A stretch of DNA of 64,000 bases. Origin: Promicromonospora sp042731755 (lineage in GTDB: Bacteria > Actinomycetota > Actinomycetes > Actinomycetales > Cellulomonadaceae). Below, one piece after another: positions 28,717 to 37,245 of the stretch. The position numbers and the translations under genes were made by a program. The stretch covers positions 1-64,000 of the forward strand of contig NZ_JBHWLR010000022.1 in the NCBI RefSeq assembly GCF_042731755.1, read 5' to 3'. Below the pieces are notes generated by a model. It did no database searches, was not told where the DNA came from, and saw only the letters and a list, made by a program, of their open reading frames with translations. The stretch's first letter is position 1, and each line of letters starts with the position of its first letter.

Positions 28717-29813
28717 GTGTCGGCTCCCGAGCGCTCGTCCGGTTGGCGCGCGGATGAGCTGCCGCGCCCCAGGCGGCCGACGGCGGCCGGCACGCTGACG
28801 ACGCCGAATGCTCCGGAGGCGACGAGCACCGCCGTCGCCGTCCACTCCTGCCAGCCCCACGGGATCGCCCCCGCCTCGATCGCGTTCCCCGGGTCCAGGG
28901 GGTCGTAGACGATCTCGACGACGTCGAGCTCGAAGTGGTGCGCGACAAGGTGCGTCAGGCTCGTGTGCGTCGGGCTGGTGCGCGCCGGGTCGCCCGCGGG
29001 CGCGGCGCGCGCCAGGAAGTACACGTCCGCGTACCCACCCCAGCTGCCGGTCAGGTTCGTCCCTTCGACGACGGCCGTCCCGGACGCTCCTCGTTGGTAC
29101 AGGGCGGCCGCCTGGGCCGCCTGGACCACCATGAAGCCGCCGCTCGCGAGCACGAGCCCGCCGGGGATCAGGAGGAACAACGTGACGGTCAGGAGCCATG
29201 GTTGCGTGTCGGCGTCGTCACGCAGGTAGCTGACGACGGCGGCGTGTGCGCGTCGCAGGCCTCGCCCCGCCGCGACCTGCGCCCGGGCACGCTTCGCGAG
29301 CTCGGCACCGACCGGGACGAACAGGAGGACCCCCGGCAGGACTAGCAGGTCCAGCAGGGCGAACTCGATCACGTAGCGATCGATCCACGGGGCGCCTACC
29401 GCGGCGGCCCGGCTCGGTCGTTGCGGGTCGTACGTGAGCTCGAACGTGTCGCCGACCTCCAGGTGGCGGGGCCAGTGGTGCAGCGTGGTCGAGAACAGCG
29501 GTTCCTCGAGCGTGCGGACGTCGAGCGAGTCGCCCGCCCTCCCGTCGTTCCGGTACTCGACCACCGCCTCGACGGTGACTCTGCGTGCGTCGAGGATCAG
29601 TGGCCTGGCCAGGTGTTCCGTGGTGAGCCCCGCGAGAGGGATCCAGAAGAGGAGGAGGCAGAGCGGCGCGACCACCAGCTGCCCGGTCGGCTGCGTCGCC
29701 AGCTGCGCCCGGAGCCTTCGCCAGGAGAAGACCCGCGTCGCCGGCTGCTTCTGGGGAGGCGGTGCCATCCGGCGCTCCATCGCGCGCCGCGCCTCCTTCT
29801 GGCGCCGCGTCAC
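28713..29813 (-). CDS. DUF3592-like membrane protein A2 (two modules)
   Basis: About 366 aa if read from the GTG at 29813; ATG at 29780 is also possible, and no ribosome-binding site settles it. Two helix-beta-helix modules: the first with VTVEAVVEYRNDGR and VGDTFELTYDPQRPSR, the second with GASGTAVVEGTN and LDVVEIVYDPLDPGNA. Basic, Arg/Lys-rich N-terminus. Overlaps A1 by four bases, so the two are one transcript and probably one complex. Function unknown. Confidence 0.55.
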   Translation of the reverse strand: MTRRQKEARRAMERRMAPPPQKQPATRVFSWRRLRAQLATQPTGQLVVAPLCLLLFWIPLAGLTTEHLARPLILDARRVTVEAVVEYRNDGRAGDSLDVRTLEEPLFSTTLHHWPRHLEVGDTFELTYDPQRPSRAAAVGAPWIDRYVIEFALLDLLVLPGVLLFVPVGAELAKRARAQVAAGRGLRRAHAAVVSYLRDDADTQPWLLTVTLFLLIPGGLVLASGGFMVVQAAQAAALYQRGASGTAVVEGTNLTGSWGGYADVYFLARAAPAGDPARTSPTHTSLTHLVAHHFELDVVEIVYDPLDPGNAIEAGAIPWGWQEWTATAVLVASGAFGVVSVPAAVGRLGRGSSSARQPDERSGADT

Positions 29814-29991
29814 CGGGACCACCCACGCGACCTGATCTCCGCAACGCGCGAGATCGTGCGCAGCGACTGCTTGGGCCGGTACTGAACTCCTGGTGGGTCG
29901 TCCGACTGGTCGCGGTGCTCGGTCACGCCGGGAGACTAGCGGCGTCTTCCCGTCGCGAGGCCGGGACCAGGCCAAACGGTCGGGTGAACTT

Positions 29992-30089
29992 CCTACACGC
30001 CCGCCGGCGGCCACACGCCGAGGATCACGGCCATGACCAGTCGGGCCGCAGGAGCACGGGACCGAACTGATGCACCTGACGCTGCTGCG
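29992..30089. repeat. Duplication scar: remnants of DUF1761 and rsmB 3' ends
   Basis: 29992-30040 (49 bases) is identical to 31281-31329, the 3' end of the DUF1761 gene. 30069-30089 (21 bases) is identical to 27590-27610, the 3' end of rsmB. A 28-base filler separates them. This order is what a tandem duplication of the segment between the rsmB end and the DUF1761 end leaves at its junction. Confidence 0.9.
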
Positions 30090-30098
30090 GCGTCGAGG

Positions 30099-30626
30099 CT
30101 AGCGACGGAGATTGTCGGAGCCCGGTCTCCGATCACCACGAAGGCGCGCCCATGCGCGCCGGACGAGCTCGGCGGCCGCCGCGGCGGCGAAGAGCAACGC
30201 CAGGATGCTGAGCAGGTCGAGACCTGCGACCACGAGGACGGAGCTGTTGATCAGCGGCGCGTCGACGGCGGCGATCCGTGCCGGACGCTGGGGGTCGAAG
30301 ACCACGTCGATCCGATCACCGACGCGGACATCCGGAGAGCGGTAGAGCGTCGACTCGAAGTGCGGCGGATCGACAGACCTGACGACCACCGTGTCAGGGG
30401 CTCTGCGCGACCCGTTGACCTCGGTCACTGCCGCAACGGCCTGCACGCCGCGTTCCGCGAGGATCTGTTTGTCCTGGAAGTATCCGAACGTGAGGTAGCC
30501 GGGTAAGGCCGTCAGCACGACGATCCAGCAGATCGTGGACACAAGTCCGCCGGTCGTCGCTCGCCTGAACTCACGGACGGCGGCACCCAGGCGCGTGCCC
30601 CCTGCGGGCCGCAGCTGCTCGTTCAC
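30099..30626 (-). CDS. DUF3592-like membrane protein B1 (one module)
   Basis: 175 aa. GTG start. Single module aligned along its length with the first half of A1: LPGYLTFGYFQDKQILAERG against IPAYLTYDHLRERQILADRG, RAPDTVVVRSVDPPHFES against RSADTVDVRPVDPPYFEA, and the shared ending ELVRRAWARLRG. Two membrane helices flank a beta domain. Its stop lies beside the rsmB-derived remnant, in the same relative position as A1 to the intact rsmB end. Function unknown. Confidence 0.6.
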   Translation of the reverse strand: MNEQLRPAGGTRLGAAVREFRRATTGGLVSTICWIVVLTALPGYLTFGYFQDKQILAERGVQAVAAVTEVNGSRRAPDTVVVRSVDPPHFESTLYRSPDVRVGDRIDVVFDPQRPARIAAVDAPLINSSVLVVAGLDLLSILALLFAAAAAAELVRRAWARLRGDRRPGSDNLRR

Positions 30627-30667
30627 GCTGCGATGCTAGTGGCACGCCCGTTCGGACTTAGACCTCG

Positions 30668-31192
30668 TCAGTCGGTGAAATTCGGCATGAAGTTGAAGCC
30701 GACGTTTCGAGGCTGGCGTCGTCGGCGTCCTGTCAGGCGCCCGATCAGCTCGACGACCTGAAACGACCACAGCCCAGCCATGATGATCAGAATTGCGCCG
30801 AAGGCTGCCATGGCGCTACCGAGGCCGCTCTCCATGGTGGGAGAGAAGTTCGTGGGATCCCGGGGGTCATAGCGGATGGTGACGACGTCGCCGACGGCAA
30901 ACGCATCGTCGGGGTTGTTCACGTACGTTGCTCGTCCGCCGTCGTCTGCGGGGATCTCCAGCTTCAGACTGTCGCCGCGTTCGACGACAACTGCATCGAC
31001 CACGACCCCCCTCGACTCCAGAACTCGTTGGGACCCGTAGATGTCTGCGATGAGGAGGATGCCCAGCACGATGACGCACGGGAAGAGGAACGCGTTGAAC
31101 CAGAGCTGCTTCGTGCTGATGGTGCGGAGGTTGTAGGTCTCGTCGTAGAACCTGCGGAACATCCCGTGGCTGCCGTCCGGCTTGCTGACCAT
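30668..31192 (-). CDS. DUF3592-like membrane protein B2 (one module)
   Basis: 174 aa from ATG. Helix (residues about 32-50), a beta domain with VVDAVVVERGDSLKLEI and VGDVVTIRYDPRDPTNF, then a second helix and a basic tail. The VGDxVxIxYDPxDP pattern ties it to A1, A2 and B1. Sequence composition is less G+C-rich than the neighbours. Followed 41 bases later by B1, so likely one transcript. Function unknown. Confidence 0.55.
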   Translation of the reverse strand: MVSKPDGSHGMFRRFYDETYNLRTISTKQLWFNAFLFPCVIVLGILLIADIYGSQRVLESRGVVVDAVVVERGDSLKLEIPADDGGRATYVNNPDDAFAVGDVVTIRYDPRDPTNFSPTMESGLGSAMAAFGAILIIMAGLWSFQVVELIGRLTGRRRRQPRNVGFNFMPNFTD

Positions 31193-31281
31193 GGCCGGAC
31201 GTTAGCGCGCCGTCCGCGGTCCGGGTCAGCGGGTTCCGTGCGCCGCACGGGTGAACTTTCGCCTGGTCTCTGGTGGTACGC

Positions 31282-31710
31282 CTACACGCCCGCCGGCGGC
31301 CACACGCCGAGGATCACGGCCATGACCAGGATCGTGACCAGCTCGTGCGCCAGGTTCAGCGTGGTGAGCTGCGGCGGGCGGCCCTCGAAGGCGTCGTGGG
31401 TGATGAAGCGGGCCGCGGTGAAGCCGACCCAGAGCAGCACGGCCGTCACTACCGACGCCGTGAAGAAGCTGCCTTCGTAGAAGACCCACGAGATGTAGAC
31501 GGCGCCGGCCAGCACCCACGCCGTCAGGAAGCTGACGATCACCGTCACGACGATGGGCCAGACGCCGGCGGCCCGGGCGGCCTCGGGATCGACCTTCGCC
31601 AGCCGCATCCAGCGGGTGCCGAACACGCGCGGGGTGTACCAGACCGAGCCCACGACGAGCGTGGACAGCGTGGCCACGATCACGGCCCAGTAGTTCACGT
31701 CGGGGATCAT
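31282..31710 (-). CDS. DUF1761 membrane protein
   Basis: 142 aa with four hydrophobic helices. NYWAVIVATLSTLVVGSVWY-type opening, a loop with RVFGTRWMRLAKVD, then FITHDAFEGR and a last helix ending GVWPPAGV fit DUF1761. ATG preceded by GGGAG. Divergent from rpe. Function unknown. Its last 48 bases are repeated at 29992-30040 as a remnant. Confidence 0.75.
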   Translation of the reverse strand: MIPDVNYWAVIVATLSTLVVGSVWYTPRVFGTRWMRLAKVDPEAARAAGVWPIVVTVIVSFLTAWVLAGAVYISWVFYEGSFFTASVVTAVLLWVGFTAARFITHDAFEGRPPQLTTLNLAHELVTILVMAVILGVWPPAGV

Positions 31711-31803
31711 CGGTGCTCCCGGTCGCTCGAGGTGGCCTGGTGGGGTGGCGCGGTGCGGCGCCAGGATGCGGTGGCGCGTTCGGTGGCCCGGAGAACCGGG
31801 CCC

Positions 31804-31809
31804 TACGCT
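31804..31809 (+). promoter_or_regulatory. -10 hexamer of rpe, leaderless arrangement
   Basis: TACGCT, six bases, then the rpe ATG. No -35 consensus visible. Confidence 0.4.
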
Positions 31810-31815
31810 GGCATC

Positions 31816-32478
31816 ATGGCAGCACTCATCGCCCCCAGCATCCTGTCCGCCGACTTCGCGAACCTCGAGCGCGACCTCGGCCGGATCGCCTCCGCGGACT
31901 ACGCGCACGTCGACGTCATGGACAACCATTTCGTGCCGAACCTGACGCTGGGGCTGCCGATCTTCGAGCGGCTCGCGAAGGTGTCGCCGATCCCGCTCGA
32001 CGCCCACCTCATGATCGAGAACCCGGACCGGTGGGCGCCGGCGTTCGCCGAGGCGGGGGCGGCGTCGGTCACCTTCCACGCGGAGGCCGCGCAGGCGCCC
32101 GTCCGACTCGCGCGGGAGCTGCACCGGCTCGGCGCGCGCGCCGGGGTGGCGCTGCGTCCGGCCACGCCGGTGGAGCCGTTCCTCGACCTGCTGGCCGAGA
32201 TCGACATGATCCTCGTGATGACGGTCGAGCCGGGGTTCGGCGGGCAGTCGTTCATCGAGGGCACGCTGCCCAAGATCCGGCGCGCGCGGCAGGCCGTGAG
32301 CGAGTCCGGGCTGGACGTGTGGATCCAGGTCGACGGGGGAGTGTCCCGGGAGACGATCGAGCGTGCGGCCGACGCCGGCGCGAACGTCTTCGTGGCTGGC
32401 TCCGCGGTGTACGGGGCCGAGGACATCCCGGCCGAGATCGCGACGCTCCGCGAGCTGGCGACTAAGCACACCCACTGA
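31816..32478 (+). CDS. rpe: Ribulose-phosphate 3-epimerase
   Basis: 220 aa TIM barrel, normal length. Interconverts ribulose 5-phosphate and xylulose 5-phosphate. Motifs: APSILSADFANLERD, HVDVMDNHFVPNLTLG (catalytic Asp and metal His), DAHLMIENPD, MTVEPGFGGQSF, and VDGGVSRETI with FVAGSAVYG for phosphate. ATG with leaderless promoter geometry. Confidence 0.97.
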   Translation: MAALIAPSILSADFANLERDLGRIASADYAHVDVMDNHFVPNLTLGLPIFERLAKVSPIPLDAHLMIENPDRWAPAFAEAGAASVTFHAEAAQAPVRLARELHRLGARAGVALRPATPVEPFLDLLAEIDMILVMTVEPGFGGQSFIEGTLPKIRRARQAVSESGLDVWIQVDGGVSRETIERAADAGANVFVAGSAVYGAEDIPAEIATLRELATKHTH

Positions 32479-32512
32479 CGGCCCTCGCCCGTCCCCGCCC
32501 GACCCCGGCCGC

Positions 32513-32569
32513 TGAGTGCTGGGTATTTGTGTCTTTTCCTGCCGCAGCAGCGCAAATACCCAGCACTCA
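32513..32569. terminator. Long palindrome downstream of rpe (probable terminator)
   Basis: Perfect 17-base arms TGAGTGCTGGGTATTTG (32513-32529) and CAAATACCCAGCACTCA (32553-32569) enclose a 23-base loop. No long T run follows. The arms are A+T-richer than the surroundings, as in REP-like intergenic elements, so it could be a repeat rather than a plain terminator. Confidence 0.55.
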
Positions 32570-32599
32570 ACGCTTGTCTTCGCTCGGTTTCTGGTTGGA

Positions 32600-32617
32600 A
32601 ATAGTGTGCCAAGCGCC
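32600..32617 (+). repeat. 18-mer shared with position 37838
   Basis: AATAGTGTGCCAAGCGCC occurs here, in the spacer before the DUF2306 gene, and identically at 37838-37855 in the spacer before the lipoprotein gene. Both follow a hairpin. Meaning unknown. Confidence 0.8.
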
Positions 32618-32755
32618 TTTGATTGCCCGCACCGGTCCGCGCGCGGCGCACCGATCCGCCCCGGTGGGGGAGGGCGGCGGCTCGTACTTTCGGCCGGGCG
32701 GAAGACCGGTCCTTGGGCCGATGACCTCGCTCGACCGGGCCGGGATGCTCGGTAC

Positions 32756-33487
32756 ATGACGACACCCGACGCGGTACCTGACGCGGCACCCGGCGTGGCA
32801 GCGGCTCCCGGGGCCGCACCCGACACCGCATCCATGACGACGTCCGTGACGCCGTCCCGGCGCGCCCGGCGCCACACCTGGCTCGTTCCTGCGGGCCTGC
32901 TGCTCCTGTCGGTGATCCCGGCGCTCGGCGGCTCCGCGCGGCTCGCGGAGCTCGCCTCCGACCCGGTGCTGACCGAGGAGAACGCGCGGTTCGTGACCCA
33001 GCCGCTGCCCGTCGTCGTGCACATCGTGTGCGTGACCGTCTACAGCATGCTGGGCGCCTTCCAGTTCGTGCCGGCCCTGCGCCGCCGGCGCTGGCACCGC
33101 TGGGCCGGGCGGGTGCTCGCCCCGGCGGGCGTCGGCGTCGCCCTGACCGGGCTCTGGATGACGGCGTTCTACGACCTGCCGGTCAAGGACACGGTCGTGG
33201 TCAACGGCATGCGTTACCTCGTGGGCACCACCATGCTGGCGGCGATCGCGCTGGGGGTCCGGGCGGCCCTGCGCCGCGACTACGCCACCCACTCCGCGTG
33301 GATGACGCGCGCGTACGCGCTGGCCATGGGCGCCGGGACCCAGGGGCTGCTGCTCGGGCCCCTCGTGCTGGTCACGGGGAGCCTGGACCCCGTGACCAAC
33401 TCGATCGGGCTGACCGCCGGCTGGGTGATCAACATCGCGGTGGCCGAGTGGGTGATCCACCGGCGCCGGCTCCGGGAGCGCGCGTGA
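32756..33487 (+). CDS. DUF2306 integral membrane protein
   Basis: 243 aa. Low-complexity N-terminus (PDAVPDAAPG repeats), then about six or seven helices. VVHIVCVTVYSMLGAFQFVP, RRRWHRWAGRVLAPAG and THSAWMTRAYAL match the DUF2306 pattern, in which histidines line the membrane core. The ATG is six bases after GATGCT. Function unknown; some relatives are suspected redox or cytochrome-like membrane proteins. Confidence 0.7.
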   Translation: MTTPDAVPDAAPGVAAAPGAAPDTASMTTSVTPSRRARRHTWLVPAGLLLLSVIPALGGSARLAELASDPVLTEENARFVTQPLPVVVHIVCVTVYSMLGAFQFVPALRRRRWHRWAGRVLAPAGVGVALTGLWMTAFYDLPVKDTVVVNGMRYLVGTTMLAAIALGVRAALRRDYATHSAWMTRAYALAMGAGTQGLLLGPLVLVTGSLDPVTNSIGLTAGWVINIAVAEWVIHRRRLRERA

Positions 33488-33517
33488 CCCGGCGCCGCCT
33501 CCGGGAGCACAGATGAC
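33460..33517. repeat. 29-base tandem duplication across the DUF2306 stop codon
   Basis: CCGGCGCCGGCTCCGGGAGC with its following nine bases (33460-33488) is repeated with few changes at 33489-33517, and a third partial copy (GGGAGCGCGTGTGAC) follows. The TGA of the gene lies inside the first unit. Confidence 0.75.
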
Positions 33518-33591
33518 GGGAGCGCGTGTGACGCAGACCATGGCCGCGCGCGACGCGACCTGTGGCATGCTGGCGAGCAGCAGTACGCACA

Positions 33592-33727
33592 CACGTGCTC
33601 CGGGGTCGGTGTAATTCCGAGCCGGCGGTTATAGTCCGCGACCCGCGTCCGTCCGCAAGGACGGGCCGGTTGACCTGGTGGAACTCCAGGACCGACGGTG
33701 AAAGTCCGGATGGGAGGAAGCACGTGC
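33592..33727 (+). promoter_or_regulatory. FMN riboswitch (RFN element)
   Basis: Closing stem CACGTGCT / AGCACGTG brackets the conserved blocks GGGGTCGGTGTAATTCCGA, CCGGCGGTTATAGTCCGCGA, the variable stem, and GACGGTGAAAGTCCGGATGG-like sequence ending GGAGGAAG. These are the invariant parts of the RFN aptamer. It senses FMN and controls the rib operon beginning at 33849. Confidence 0.97.
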
Positions 33728-33780
33728 GGCGGAGCCGTCCCCTGGGACGCGCTACGTCGTGACGTCGTGCGCGCGAGCAG

Positions 33781-33844
33781 AGCCTTCGGGCTCCTGACTC
33801 GCGTACCCGTCGTCCACCCCCGGAGCGCCGACGCTCGGGGAGGA
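33781..33844 (+). promoter_or_regulatory. Expression platform: UUCG hairpin and RBS-masking hairpin
   Basis: AGCC-TTCG-GGCT (33781-33792) is a stable tetraloop hairpin. Further on, CCCC-GAGCG (33818-33827, one bulge) pairs with CGCTCGGGG (33832-33840), which reaches into the Shine-Dalgarno GGGGAGGA of ribD. FMN binding therefore probably shuts off translation; no T-rich terminator is visible. Confidence 0.6.
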
Positions 33845-33848
33845 CGGC

Positions 33849-35033
33849 ATGAATCAGGCACCGATCGGACCGGACGGTCTCCAGGCCGCGATGCGCCGCG
33901 CCCTCGCGCTGGCGCGGCTGGGCCCGGCGTACGGGCCCAACCCGCGCGTCGGCTGCGTGCTCCTGGATTCCGACGGCGGCACCGTCGCGGAGGGTTACCA
34001 CCGCGGCGCCGGCACGCCGCACGCCGAGGCCGCCGCCTTGGCGGACGCCCGGTCCCGGGGTGTGGACCCGCGCGGCACGACGGCGGTCGTGACCCTGGAG
34101 CCCTGCGCGCACCACGGCCGCACCGGCCCCTGCGCGGACGCCCTCATCGAGGCGGGCGTCGCCGCGGTGCACGTCGCGGTCGGGGACCCGAACCCCGTCG
34201 CGACGGGCGGCGCGACCAGGCTCCGTGACGCGGGCATCCCGGTGTCCGTGGGTCTGCTCGCCGACGACGGCGAGGAGCTGCTGCGGCCCTGGCTGCACGC
34301 GGTCCGCAGCGGCCGCCCCTACGTGACCCTCAAGCTCGCCACCAGCCTCGACGGCCGGGTCGCCGCCGTGGACGGGACCAGCCGCTGGATCACCGGCGAC
34401 CGGGCCCGCGCGCACGCCCACACGGTCCGCGCGCAGGTCGACGCGATCGCCGTCGGCTCGGGGACTGCCCTCGTCGACGACCCGTCGCTGACCGCCCGCC
34501 GGGCCGACGGCAGCCTCTTCGAGCACCAGCCGCTCCGCGTGGTCCTCGGCCGCCGCGAGGTGCCCGACGACGCCCGCCTGCGCGGGCCCGGCGGCCCGCT
34601 GCTGCACCTGCCCACCCACGACCTCGACGCCGCGCTGCGCGAGCTCGGCGGCCGGGAGGTGCGCCAGCTGCTCGTGGAGGGCGGCCCCACGCTGGCCACG
34701 GCGCTGCTGGCCGCGGACCTCGTCGACGAGCTGCACGCCTACGTCGCCCCGGTGCTGCTCGGCGTGGGCGCCACCGCCGTCGGCGACCTCGGCGTGACCA
34801 CCATCGGTGAGGCCGCGCGCTTCGCCACCGGGGACGTGACCCGGCTGGGCGACGACGTGCTGCTGGTCGCGCGTCGCCTCAAGCCCGCTGAGGCCCAGCC
34901 TCCGCAAGACCAGCCCTCTGCAGACAACACAGCGGCAGACAACACCGCGGCAGACAACACCGCGGCAGAGCAGACCGCAGCCCATTCCGCTCAGGACGGC
35001 CGCCCCGGCCGGCGCACCCAGGAGGAGATCTGA
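33849..35033 (+). CDS. ribD: Bifunctional diaminohydroxyphosphoribosylaminopyrimidine deaminase / reductase
   Basis: 394 aa. Deaminase domain (residues 1-150) with zinc ligands in TPHAEAAAL and EPCAHHGRTGPCADAL; reductase domain from VTLKLATSLDGRVAAVDG to the C-terminus, with LVEGGPTLATALL. Second and third steps of riboflavin synthesis from GTP. The C-terminal 35 residues are a tail with three 15-base repeats (ADNTA). First gene behind the FMN riboswitch; its stop shares a base with the ribE ATG. Confidence 0.96.
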   Translation: MNQAPIGPDGLQAAMRRALALARLGPAYGPNPRVGCVLLDSDGGTVAEGYHRGAGTPHAEAAALADARSRGVDPRGTTAVVTLEPCAHHGRTGPCADALIEAGVAAVHVAVGDPNPVATGGATRLRDAGIPVSVGLLADDGEELLRPWLHAVRSGRPYVTLKLATSLDGRVAAVDGTSRWITGDRARAHAHTVRAQVDAIAVGSGTALVDDPSLTARRADGSLFEHQPLRVVLGRREVPDDARLRGPGGPLLHLPTHDLDAALRELGGREVRQLLVEGGPTLATALLAADLVDELHAYVAPVLLGVGATAVGDLGVTTIGEAARFATGDVTRLGDDVLLVARRLKPAEAQPPQDQPSADNTAADNTAADNTAAEQTAAHSAQDGRPGRRTQEEI

Positions 35034-35692
35034 TGTTCACCGGAATCGTCGAGGAGCTCGGCTCCGTCGTCGCGCTCGTCCGTCCCGACGGCCCGGCCGG
35101 CGCCGACGCCAACCCCGATACCGACGCCGTCGCGCCCGATACGGTCGCGCCCGACGCCGTCCTGACCGTCGCGGGGCCGCTCGCCACGTCCGACGCCCGT
35201 CCCGGCGACTCGATCGCCGTCGACGGCGTCTGCCTGACCGTCACCTCCGTCGCAGACGGCGCGTTCGTGGCCGAGGTGATGCCCGAGACACTGCGGCGCA
35301 CGTCGCTCGGCGGCCTGGTGCCCGGCGCCCGGGTCAACCTGGAGCGGGCGCTGCCTGCGAACGGCCGCCTGGGCGGGCACGTGGTCCAGGGGCACGTCGA
35401 CGGCGTCGCCGTGCTCGTGCGGCGGACGCCCGGGCCGCGCTGGGACGACCTGGAGTTCTCCGCCCCCGCCGCCCTGACCCGGTACGTCGCGGAGAAGGGT
35501 TCCGTGGCGCTGTCGGGGGTCTCGCTCACGGTGACGTGGGTGTCGGACGACGGGTTCGGCGTCTCGCTCATCCCGACCACGCTCGCCGCCACCACGCTGG
35601 GCCGGCTGGTCCCGGGGGACTCCGTCAACGTGGAGGTCGACGTGCTCGCGAAGTACGTCGAACGCCTCATGGCGAACGGGGTCGCGCGATGA
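35033..35692 (+). CDS. ribE: Riboflavin synthase alpha subunit
   Basis: 219 aa. Two homologous lumazine-binding barrels: MFTGIVEELGSV with GDSIAVDGVCLTV, and GHVVQGHVDGVA with KGSVALSGVSLTV. Dismutates two dimethylribityllumazines to riboflavin. An insert of DTDAVAPDTVAPD repeats sits in the first barrel (residues about 25-42). Overlaps ribBA by four bases. Confidence 0.96.
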   Translation: MFTGIVEELGSVVALVRPDGPAGADANPDTDAVAPDTVAPDAVLTVAGPLATSDARPGDSIAVDGVCLTVTSVADGAFVAEVMPETLRRTSLGGLVPGARVNLERALPANGRLGGHVVQGHVDGVAVLVRRTPGPRWDDLEFSAPAALTRYVAEKGSVALSGVSLTVTWVSDDGFGVSLIPTTLAATTLGRLVPGDSVNVEVDVLAKYVERLMANGVAR

Positions 35693-37245
35693 CCGGCGTG
35701 CGGGCGGCGGACCGCGCGACCACGGATGCAGATGGCACGGAAGCGCTTGGCACGACCGCTGCGACCACAGAGGCTGTGACCACGGGACTCGTCGAGCGCG
35801 CCCTCGCCGAGCTCGCCGCCGGGCGGCCCGTGCTGGTGGCGGACGACGCCGGCCGGGAGAACGAGGTGGACGCCGTGCTGGCTGCCGGCGTCGCCACGGC
35901 GGAGTGGGTGGCGTGGACCGTGCGGCACTCGTCGGGCTACCTCTGCGCGCCCATGCCGGCGCACCGGGCCGACGCCCTGGAGCTCCCGCTGATGGTGGAG
36001 CGCAGCGAGGACCCGCGCGGCACGGCCTACACGGTGTCGGTGGACGCCGTGGGCGTGTCCACGGGTATCTCGGCCGCGGACCGGGCGCTGACGCTGCGGG
36101 TGCTCGGTGACCCGGGCTCGGGCGCGCGCGACCTGATCCGGCCCGGGCACGTGCTGCCGCTGCGGGCCCGCCCCGGCGGTGTGCTGGAGCGGGCGGGGCA
36201 CACCGAGGCCGCGGTGGACCTGGTGCGGCTGGCGGGCAGCACGACGGACACGGTTCCCGACCTCGGCGAGGTGGGCGCCATCGCCGAGCTGGTCCGGGAC
36301 GACGGCGCCATGATGCGCCTGCCCGAGGCGCAGGCCCTGGCGCGGGAGTACGGGCTCGTCGTGCTGACGGTCGCCGACCTGGTCGCGTGGCGGCGGGAGC
36401 ACGATGTTTCGTCGGCCGCGGCCGAGGAGCTCGGCACCGCGGAGCTCGGCACCGCTGAGTTCGGCACCGCGGAGATCGGCACCGCAGAGCCGCGCACGCC
36501 GATCTCAGGTGTTCCGGGCGCCAACCGTCGCACGGACCCCTGGGTGGAACGGGTCGCGGAGGCCGCCCTGCCGACCCAGTACGGCGACTTCCGGGTCGTG
36601 GCGTACCGCGACCTCCGTTCGGGCGCGGAGCACCTGGCCCTGACGCCGGTGGATCCGGCTGCGGCCCCGGCTACGGCTGCGGCTGCGGCTACGGCGACTG
36701 CGGCCCCGCTGGTGCGAGTGCACTCCGAGTGCCTCACGGGCGACGGCCTGGGCTCCCTGCGCTGCGACTGCGGCCCGCAGCTCGAGGCCTCGCTGCGGGC
36801 GGTGGCCGCCGAGGGCGGCGCCGTCGTGTACCTGCGCGGGCACGAGGGCCGCGGGATCGGTCTCGCGGCCAAGATCCAGGCGTACGCGCTGCAGGACGCC
36901 GGGCTGGACACCGTGGAGGCCAACGTCGAGCTGGGGCTGCCGGTGGACGCGCGTGAGTACGGCGCGGCGTCGGCGATCCTCGCGGACCTCGGCCTGGACG
37001 GGGTGACCCTCCTGACCAACAACCCGGAGAAGGTGACGGGCCTGCGCGCGGCCGGCACGGACGTCGTCGGGCGGCGTGGGCTGGTGGTGGGGCACGGCGT
37101 GCACAACCACCGCTACCTGGAGACCAAGCGGCTGGTGATGGGGCACTACACGAACGACCACGCGAGCCAGAGCCAGAGCCAGAGCCAGAGCCAGTACGAG
37201 AACGAGCACCAGAACCAGAACGAGCACGAAGGAGCATGCGCATGA
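35689..37245 (+). CDS. ribBA: DHBP synthase / GTP cyclohydrolase II fusion
   Basis: 518 aa. The N-terminal domain makes dihydroxybutanone phosphate from ribulose 5-phosphate: its acidic loop reads DDAGRENEVD (residues 52-61), where the usual form is DDEDRENEGD; RPGHVLPLRARPGG and ERAGHTEAAVDL are intact. A repeat linker (AELGT, residues about 245-265) leads to GTP cyclohydrolase II with zinc cysteines in CLTGDGLGSLRCDCG and RGHEGRGIGL. Gln/Ser/Asn-rich repeat tail. Both starting branches of riboflavin synthesis are thus on one chain. Confidence 0.94.
   Translation: MTGVRAADRATTDADGTEALGTTAATTEAVTTGLVERALAELAAGRPVLVADDAGRENEVDAVLAAGVATAEWVAWTVRHSSGYLCAPMPAHRADALELPLMVERSEDPRGTAYTVSVDAVGVSTGISAADRALTLRVLGDPGSGARDLIRPGHVLPLRARPGGVLERAGHTEAAVDLVRLAGSTTDTVPDLGEVGAIAELVRDDGAMMRLPEAQALAREYGLVVLTVADLVAWRREHDVSSAAAEELGTAELGTAEFGTAEIGTAEPRTPISGVPGANRRTDPWVERVAEAALPTQYGDFRVVAYRDLRSGAEHLALTPVDPAAAPATAAAAATATAAPLVRVHSECLTGDGLGSLRCDCGPQLEASLRAVAAEGGAVVYLRGHEGRGIGLAAKIQAYALQDAGLDTVEANVELGLPVDAREYGAASAILADLGLDGVTLLTNNPEKVTGLRAAGTDVVGRRGLVVGHGVHNHRYLETKRLVMGHYTNDHASQSQSQSQSQYENEHQNQNEHEGACA

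Noticed and set aside
33698..33848. Short plus-strand reading frame between the riboswitch and ribD
   Set aside because: It lies within the FMN aptamer and its expression platform and continues out of frame into ribD.
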